NCBI GenBank assembly: GCA_964411425.1
Contig: CAYPKW010000086.1
Span: 1 to 10,155 of the forward strand
DNA length: 10,155 bases
Reading direction: 5' to 3'
Origin: CAYPKW01 sp964411425
Lineage (GTDB): Bacteria; Pseudomonadota; Alphaproteobacteria; Dongiales; Dongiaceae
In this document: piece by piece, positions 6,734-10,155 of the stretch
Layout of the letters: each line of letters opens with the position of its first letter
Numbering within the stretch: the stretch's first letter is position 1
Translations under genes and position numbers: made by a program
The notes under the pieces: generated by a model
Databases searched by the model: none
Told to the model about the DNA's origin: nothing
The model's input: only the letters and a program-made list of their open reading frames with translations

Positions 6734-7088
6734 TCACAGATGCTATCCGAGCTCTCGGTCGGTGTCTAATGGGCATCTGGCCGGCGGCACAGCGGCCCGG
6801 CGGAAAGCAGCCGAGGTTCCTGGTTATGGGGGACAGTAGACAACTTCCTGCAACCCGGGACGGTTAAGAAATCGCCCTCTCCGAGACAGTGTTCGACGGT
6901 CGTGGTAGCAACCGGCGGCCCGCACCCCCTTGTCCCAGATTGCCACAGAGAGCCCAAGTACCTATCCTGACGCTCGAAACCAGGGTTCAACCGGGGAATG
7001 TCGGCCGATGCCGCCCCGTCCGGAGGACGCCTCGTCGCATCGCGCCGTCGACGGGGGGCCGGAATTCGCCGCAAGGAGGGGAGCTTCG
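6734..7088. other. Divergent intergenic region between TA pair and dioxygenase
   Basis: No gene is supported here. Nearest the toxin start is CCGAGCTCTCGG (6747-6758), an inverted repeat with a 2-bp centre, 13 bp from the GTG and so placed like an autoregulatory site. The middle part (about 6825-6930) has no recognised motif beyond GGGGGACAGT (6827-6836). The end holds the promoter and leader of the dioxygenase. The dioxygenase frame stays open to TTG 6930, but without any homology. Confidence 0.5.
6940..6968 (+). promoter_or_regulatory. Sigma70-like promoter for the dioxygenase gene set
   Basis: TTGCCA (6940-6945) and TATCCT (6963-6968) are spaced by 17 bp (5/6 and 4/6 consensus matches). 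Transcription would begin near 6975, leaving a leader of about 115 nt before GTG 7089. No riboswitch or attenuator structure was recognised in the leader. Confidence 0.45.
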
Positions 7089-7898
7089 GTGTCGGCCACG
7101 TCGGTTGGCGAATATGCGGAACGAGGGTTCGTTTTTCGCCCCGGCCTGCTCTCGGGCGAGGAGGTGCGCGTCCTCAACGACGACCTGGAGCGGATTCTCC
7201 GCGACGACCCGGCCGAGGATCGGTTCATCCGGGAAAAGGACGGGCGCACCGTTCGCACAGTGGTCAACCCGCATCTTCATAGCGACGTGTACGATCGGCT
7301 CGTCAGGCATCCATTGTTGCTGGACGCGGCGGAGGCTCTCTTGGGCGACAAGGTCTATGTCTTTCAGATGGGCGTCAATTGCGAAGCCGCCTTCAGCGGC
7401 GACGTCTGGTTCTGGCACCAGGACTACCCCGCCTACCGCCAGGACGACCACATCCCCAGGCCGCGAATGGTGAACACTCTGATATTCCTCGACGAGGTGA
7501 CTCACCTGAACAGCCCGCTCATGCTGGTGCCGGGCTCGCACAGGCTGACGACCGACCTGCCGGAAGAATCCGACAAGGGCACCTCGTATGCGTTTCGCTA
7601 CACCGGCAACCGGGTGATCGAGGACCAGGTGCGCGCCGCCGGCATCGTCGCGCCGACGGGGCCCGCCGGATCCGTGATCTTCATGCACGTCAACACGCTG
7701 CACGGCTCGACCGCGAACTTGTCTCCTTGGTCGCGCAGGCTGGTCACCCTTACCTACAACGCGATCTCCAACAAGGCGACCAGTCCCAGCGTGCGCCCGC
7801 GTCACATCGTCTACGACGACAGCGCCTTGCCGCCCCTGTCGGCGCTCGGGAAGGAATGCTTGGTGGAAACGGCCCGCAATGCCAGGGGCCGCGAATGA
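7089..7898 (+). CDS. PhyH-family Fe(II)/2-oxoglutarate dioxygenase
   Basis: Non-haem iron oxygenase of the phytanoyl-CoA dioxygenase/ectoine-hydroxylase superfamily, 269 residues, a typical length. The iron ligands are visible: His110 and Asp112 in WFWHQDYP and the distal His205 in NTLHGSTANLS, followed by Arg216/Arg217, one of which would hold the 2-oxoglutarate carboxylate. Also present are the MLVPGSHR turn and the N-terminal YAERGFVFRPGLLS helix-strand. GTG 7089 is chosen because a perfect AAGGAGG lies 9 nt upstream and homology begins there; the frame is open further upstream to 6930 without support. Its stop overlaps the next start as ATGA, so translation of the PLP protein is coupled to it. 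The family hydroxylates small molecules (amino acids, lipids, antibiotics). Here the coupling to a PLP amino-acid-type enzyme suggests an amino-acid-like substrate, by inference only. Confidence 0.92.
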   Translation: MSATSVGEYAERGFVFRPGLLSGEEVRVLNDDLERILRDDPAEDRFIREKDGRTVRTVVNPHLHSDVYDRLVRHPLLLDAAEALLGDKVYVFQMGVNCEAAFSGDVWFWHQDYPAYRQDDHIPRPRMVNTLIFLDEVTHLNSPLMLVPGSHRLTTDLPEESDKGTSYAFRYTGNRVIEDQVRAAGIVAPTGPAGSVIFMHVNTLHGSTANLSPWSRRLVTLTYNAISNKATSPSVRPRHIVYDDSALPPLSALGKECLVETARNARGRE

Positions 7899-9058
7899 CG
7901 CCGCGGGATTCCGGCTCGCCCTACGCCGAGGCGCGTCCGCTGTGGGCCGAGATCGATCTCGGCGCGATCACGCACAATATCGGACTCTTGCGGGCCAGGG
8001 CCGGCCGGCCGGTCAAGTTCATCGCGACGGTCAAGGCGAACGCCTATGGCCACGGCATCGAAGCGACCGCCAAGCATCTCGAGAGGTTGGGTGTCGAGGG
8101 TCTGGCCACGGCGAATTTGGACGATGCGCTCGCCGTGCGCCGCGCCGGTGTCTCGATTCCTATCCTTATGTACGGCTCTCAATTGCCGGGCGGGCATGGC
8201 CTGTTGCTCGAGCACAAACTCACGCCGAGCGTTTATTCATCTGAGTCCCTTCATGCGCTGGCCGCCTTGGCCGATCGGGCCGATCGCCCCCTCGATGTCC
8301 ATGTGAAGGTCGACTCAGGGTTGGGGCGCCTCGGCGTGCGGCTCGACGAAGCGGCGGCATTCGCTCGGGCGGTCCTGGCGTATCCGAACTTACGCCTGCA
8401 AGGAATTTACACGCATATCCCTTTCGGCGATGCGGCCGGAGAAGAATGGTCCCGTCGCCGAATGGCGGCATTCTGCGATCTGGTGCGCGCCATCGAGGCC
8501 GAGCACGCGATCGCCATCGAATTCGTCCAGGGGGCGGCAAGCTCGGTGCTGGCGAGAGCGTTTCCCGACCCGTTGAACACCATAGCGCCGGGTCATCTGA
8601 TGTTCGGTCTCTCCCCCATCGAGGGCGAGCGCGCGGAGGCCCTGGGATTTCGCAAGGCGATGCGCGGTCTGCGGGCCAAGCTGATCCATGTCGGGCGTCG
8701 CAAAAGGGGAGATGACCTCGCCGGAGCCGGTCCGGCGGGACTGGACGGCGATGCCACGGTGGGCGTCATCCTGTTCGGCATGGACAACGGCTATCGCATG
8801 ACGTCCGGTGGGGCGCCGGCCCAAGTGCTGTGCCGCGGGCGGCGCTGCGCGGTCCTCGGCGTTTCGGCGGAATATTCGGTGATCGAGCTTGCGGGCATCG
8901 CTGATGCGGCCGTGGGCGACACCGTCACCATCGTCGGCGACGATGGCGGCGACGGCATCGCGGTCGAAACGGTGGCCGAGCAACTGGGCGCGCCCAGCGC
9001 CGCCTACTGGATGATCGGGCTGCGGCGCGTTCCGCTCCGCTACTTGGCGCAGGATTGA
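7895..9058 (+). CDS. Alanine-racemase-fold PLP protein with altered active site
   Basis: Fold-type III PLP protein of 387 residues, end-to-end like alanine racemase (about 360-390). It keeps LWAEIDLGAITHNI, the PLP lysine K47 in TVKANAYGHG, the Arg in VDSGLGRLGV and His174 in GIYTHIPFGD. Compared by eye with Geobacillus Alr from memory, key residues differ: Arg219 (VRFG) is Ala231 in TIAPGHLMFG; the catalytic Tyr265 (SYGATY) is Gly277 in LAGAGPAGL, with no gap between the flanking blocks; Met312-Asp313 are Glu-Tyr in GVSAEYS; Tyr354 (SYRVPR) is Arg377 in LRRVPL. It should bind PLP but is unlikely to racemise alanine by the usual Lys/Tyr mechanism. It may be another amino-acid enzyme or a non-catalytic PLP protein. 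The ATG overlaps the dioxygenase stop by 4 nt; a GNAT gene follows. Calling it simply alr would be misleading. Confidence 0.88.
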   Translation: MTPRDSGSPYAEARPLWAEIDLGAITHNIGLLRARAGRPVKFIATVKANAYGHGIEATAKHLERLGVEGLATANLDDALAVRRAGVSIPILMYGSQLPGGHGLLLEHKLTPSVYSSESLHALAALADRADRPLDVHVKVDSGLGRLGVRLDEAAAFARAVLAYPNLRLQGIYTHIPFGDAAGEEWSRRRMAAFCDLVRAIEAEHAIAIEFVQGAASSVLARAFPDPLNTIAPGHLMFGLSPIEGERAEALGFRKAMRGLRAKLIHVGRRKRGDDLAGAGPAGLDGDATVGVILFGMDNGYRMTSGGAPAQVLCRGRRCAVLGVSAEYSVIELAGIADAAVGDTVTIVGDDGGDGIAVETVAEQLGAPSAAYWMIGLRRVPLRYLAQD

Positions 9059-9207
9059 CGCGGACGCTTCCCAAGGCCAGAGGATTATGCTCCATCCGCT
9101 GGCCGAAGTAGATTGGCGGCTTGCTCGGGCCGCGGGGCGCCTGGCGAGATCGCCGAGGTAGGCGTATCGATTGTTCTGCCGGCCGGCCTTGGGCAAGGGA
9201 GTGGGCC

Positions 9208-9837
9208 ATGGATGTCGCACAAGAGGTCTCGATCGGCCCCGCATCGCCCTCCCCGTGCGACGACCGCATCGCCGACCTGATCTGGGACGTCGATCCGCCG
9301 CTGATGCGGTTCCTGTTCCGGGACAGCCACGCACTATGGCGTCGGCTCGTTCAGGCCGATTGGGGTTCCGAGGACGGTTGGTTCAGCCACCGCAACGCGA
9401 TCCTCGCGAGGCTCCAGGATCGGATCGCCGGCGTCATGGTCGCCATGACGGCGAGCGCGTATGAAAGGAGCGCCGAAATCACTCTGCGGCGTTGGTGCGC
9501 GGTGGACGAAGGCAACCGCGCCCACCCGCCGTTCGCCTTCGAATCCGTCAATCGGCTGTTTCCGAAGGTGCCGGACGATGCGTTCTATGTGTTCGACCTC
9601 GTGGTCGCGCAGGAGGCGAGAGGCGCCGGCATCGGGCGGCTGCTGATGGACGCGGCCGACGGACTCGCGCGCCGTGCCGGCTGCCGCTCCGTGCACCTCG
9701 ATACGGCCGCCGATAACCCCGCGGTGGCATTCTACCGGCGGCTCGGGTTCGAGGTTCTCATCGAGACGCGGGTCCCCTACCTCGCCAAACGCCATGGAAT
9801 CCCGACGCACGTCCACATGATGAAGGCGCTCGACTGA
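9208..9837 (+). CDS. GNAT-family N-acetyltransferase
   Basis: A 209-residue acetyl-CoA-dependent acyltransferase. Motif A is clear: FDLVVAQEARGAGIGRLLMD, with the pyrophosphate-binding R138-G-A-G-I-G143. It is followed by the strand SVHLDT, then NPAVAFYRRLGFEV with Tyr176 at the usual general-acid place. The N-terminal half (MRFLFRDSHALWRRLVQADW) is less conserved and would form the acceptor site. ATG 9208 is supported by AAGGGAG 6 nt upstream; the frame extends to TTG 9121 without a ribosome site. It lies 149 bp after the PLP protein on the same strand with no clear terminator between them (only a GGCCAG...CTGGCC 6-bp stem), so it may share the transcript. The acceptor is unknown; an amine on the product of the two upstream enzymes is one possibility. 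Confidence 0.9.
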   Translation: MDVAQEVSIGPASPSPCDDRIADLIWDVDPPLMRFLFRDSHALWRRLVQADWGSEDGWFSHRNAILARLQDRIAGVMVAMTASAYERSAEITLRRWCAVDEGNRAHPPFAFESVNRLFPKVPDDAFYVFDLVVAQEARGAGIGRLLMDAADGLARRAGCRSVHLDTAADNPAVAFYRRLGFEVLIETRVPYLAKRHGIPTHVHMMKALD

Positions 9838-9894
9838 GGCGTATTCAGCATTGGGGTTCGGCTTCGATCGACGATCGCGGCGGCGGCACGGGCG

Positions 9895-9993
9895 TTAATT
9901 TGTGCACTGTCGCCGAAATCCCGAAATCACCGAAATCGCCATCAACGCTTGCAACCTCTCGCGCGTGCGCGCCGATGCGGGTATCCTCTCCAT
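9895..9993 (-). pseudogene. Possible 5' remnant of an IS256-like transposase
   Basis: A 32-codon ORF beginning MERIPASARTRERLQALM with a perfect AAGGAG 6 nt before the ATG, ending in TAA. The opening pattern (M-x-x-IP-x-S-x-RTR-x-x-L) is, from memory, like the N-terminus of one group of IS256-family transposases. After ALM the sequence no longer resembles it (it runs through the CCGAAATC repeats) and stops. If correct, this is the start of a transposase whose body has been lost. It could instead be an unrelated leader-type ORF. Confidence 0.3.
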
Positions 9994-10032
9994 GGGGTGC
10001 TCCTTCGTTCGATGGTTTGTTGCCAAACCAAG

Positions 10033-10061
10033 CCTCCCCTGATTCGCTCAATCAGGCGAGG
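10033..10061. repeat. Long imperfect hairpin
   Basis: CCTC-C-CCTGATT (10033-10044) pairs with AATCAGG-C-GAGG (10050-10061): 11 pairs, one C-C mismatch and a CGCTC loop. It directly follows the 7-bp stem at 10013-10030. It lies upstream of the short minus-strand ORF and 12 bp before a T-rich run on the plus strand, so it may be leader structure of an old insertion sequence or a weak terminator. Confidence 0.5.
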
Positions 10062-10104
10062 GTGCACCCCCAACTCTTTTTCCAGCAACTTTAGGACATC
10101 ACCT

Positions 10105-10155
10105 AGCAGGCTGCTGAAAAACCCGATTCACACCGGGTTGAGAATGTGATTCTGT
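10105..10155 (+). mobile_element. Terminal end of an insertion sequence, cut by the window edge
   Basis: The sequence AGCAGGCTGCTGAAAAAC (10105-10122) matches the terminal inverted repeat typical of IS5/IS1182-type elements in many proteobacteria, recognised from memory. It is followed by a 6-bp dyad AACCCG/CGGGTT (10120-10139) and the dyad AGAATGTGATTCT (10141-10153), consistent with an IS end running rightward out of the window. The transposase is not in view, so family and boundary are uncertain. Confidence 0.45.

Larger units (their letters stand above)
9838..10104. other. Non-coding tail with short repeats and hairpins
   Basis: Holds no intact gene. Visible are three copies of CCGAAATC (9913-9920, 9921-9928, 9930-9937), a 7-bp stem-loop TGGTTTG/CAAACCA at 10013-10030, a larger stem-loop at 10033-10061, and the perfect palindrome GGGTGCACCC at 10060-10069. 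A T-run follows at 10075-10080. The minus strand carries the short ORF described separately. The cluster of dyads near an insertion-sequence end suggests decayed mobile DNA. Confidence 0.5.

Noticed and set aside
6086..6769. Plus-strand 227-codon frame across the toxin-antitoxin pair
   Set aside because: Opposite strand of two recognisable small genes; its translation has no recognisable domain.
6825..6850. GGGGGACAGT stretch resembling leaders of REP-associated transposases or IS ends
   Set aside because: Only a short match recalled from memory, with no transposase or partner repeat in view.
6930..7088. Extension of the dioxygenase to TTG 6930 or ATG 7008
   Set aside because: No ribosome site or homology, and TTG 6930 lies upstream of the predicted promoter; GTG 7089 has a perfect AAGGAGG.
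7379..7894. Upstream extension of the racemase-like frame into the dioxygenase
   Set aside because: Non-homologous out-of-frame reading of the dioxygenase; the ATG at the ATGA overlap matches the family start.
9845..10051. Minus-strand 68-codon frame from TTG 10049-10051
   Set aside because: Start codon lies in the arm of a hairpin with no ribosome site; peptide shows only the CCGAAATC repeat as DFGDFG. The 32-codon ORF with AAGGAG is the better reading.
1..10155. CRISPR array, tRNA or rRNA genes
   Set aside because: No regularly spaced repeats of CRISPR size, and no cloverleaf or rRNA-like conserved segments were seen.

Overview
The window is GC-rich bacterial DNA with mostly GTG/ATG starts, tightly packed genes and Shine-Dalgarno-type ribosome sites. 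Gene content (NDP-forming acyl-CoA synthetase, acyl-CoA dehydrogenase, BetI-like TetR regulator, class III aminotransferase, PhyH dioxygenase) suits an environmental alphaproteobacterium, perhaps Rhodospirillales-like. That placement is an inference from composition and gene families, not from a marker gene.

Left block (1-5820): a divergent locus. On the minus strand run a TetR-type regulator with an extra C-terminal helix-turn-helix, a single-chain NDP-forming acyl-CoA synthetase and an acyl-CoA dehydrogenase, 3-5 bp apart, so almost certainly one operon. On the plus strand is a glutamate-1-semialdehyde-aminomutase-like class III aminotransferase. The AT-rich gap between them carries two near-identical 18-bp dyads 53 bp apart, bracketing a sigma70-like promoter for the aminotransferase. 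This looks like a self-contained regulon for breaking down some amino or amine carboxylic acid through a CoA thioester. The substrate cannot be read from sequence.

Middle block (5821-6930): gene-poor DNA with hairpins, then a minus-strand toxin-antitoxin-like pair of lower GC content: a DUF4258 protein followed by an MqsA/YgiT-type zinc-finger protein. The zinc-finger gene has no start codon at the expected junction and lacks the MqsA DNA-binding domain.

Right block (6940-9837, plus strand): a promoter, a PhyH-family Fe(II)/2-oxoglutarate dioxygenase, a fold-type III PLP protein annotated by similarity as alanine racemase (ATGA overlap with the dioxygenase) and a GNAT acetyltransferase. The racemase-like protein keeps the PLP lysine but appears to have lost the second catalytic base (Tyr), the pyridine-contacting Arg and other pocket residues of alanine racemase. 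This set is the best candidate for undescribed chemistry in the window.

Right edge (9838-10155): no intact gene. It holds a short ORF that may be the 5' remnant of a transposase, strong hairpins, and what looks like the terminal inverted repeat of an insertion sequence running off the window.
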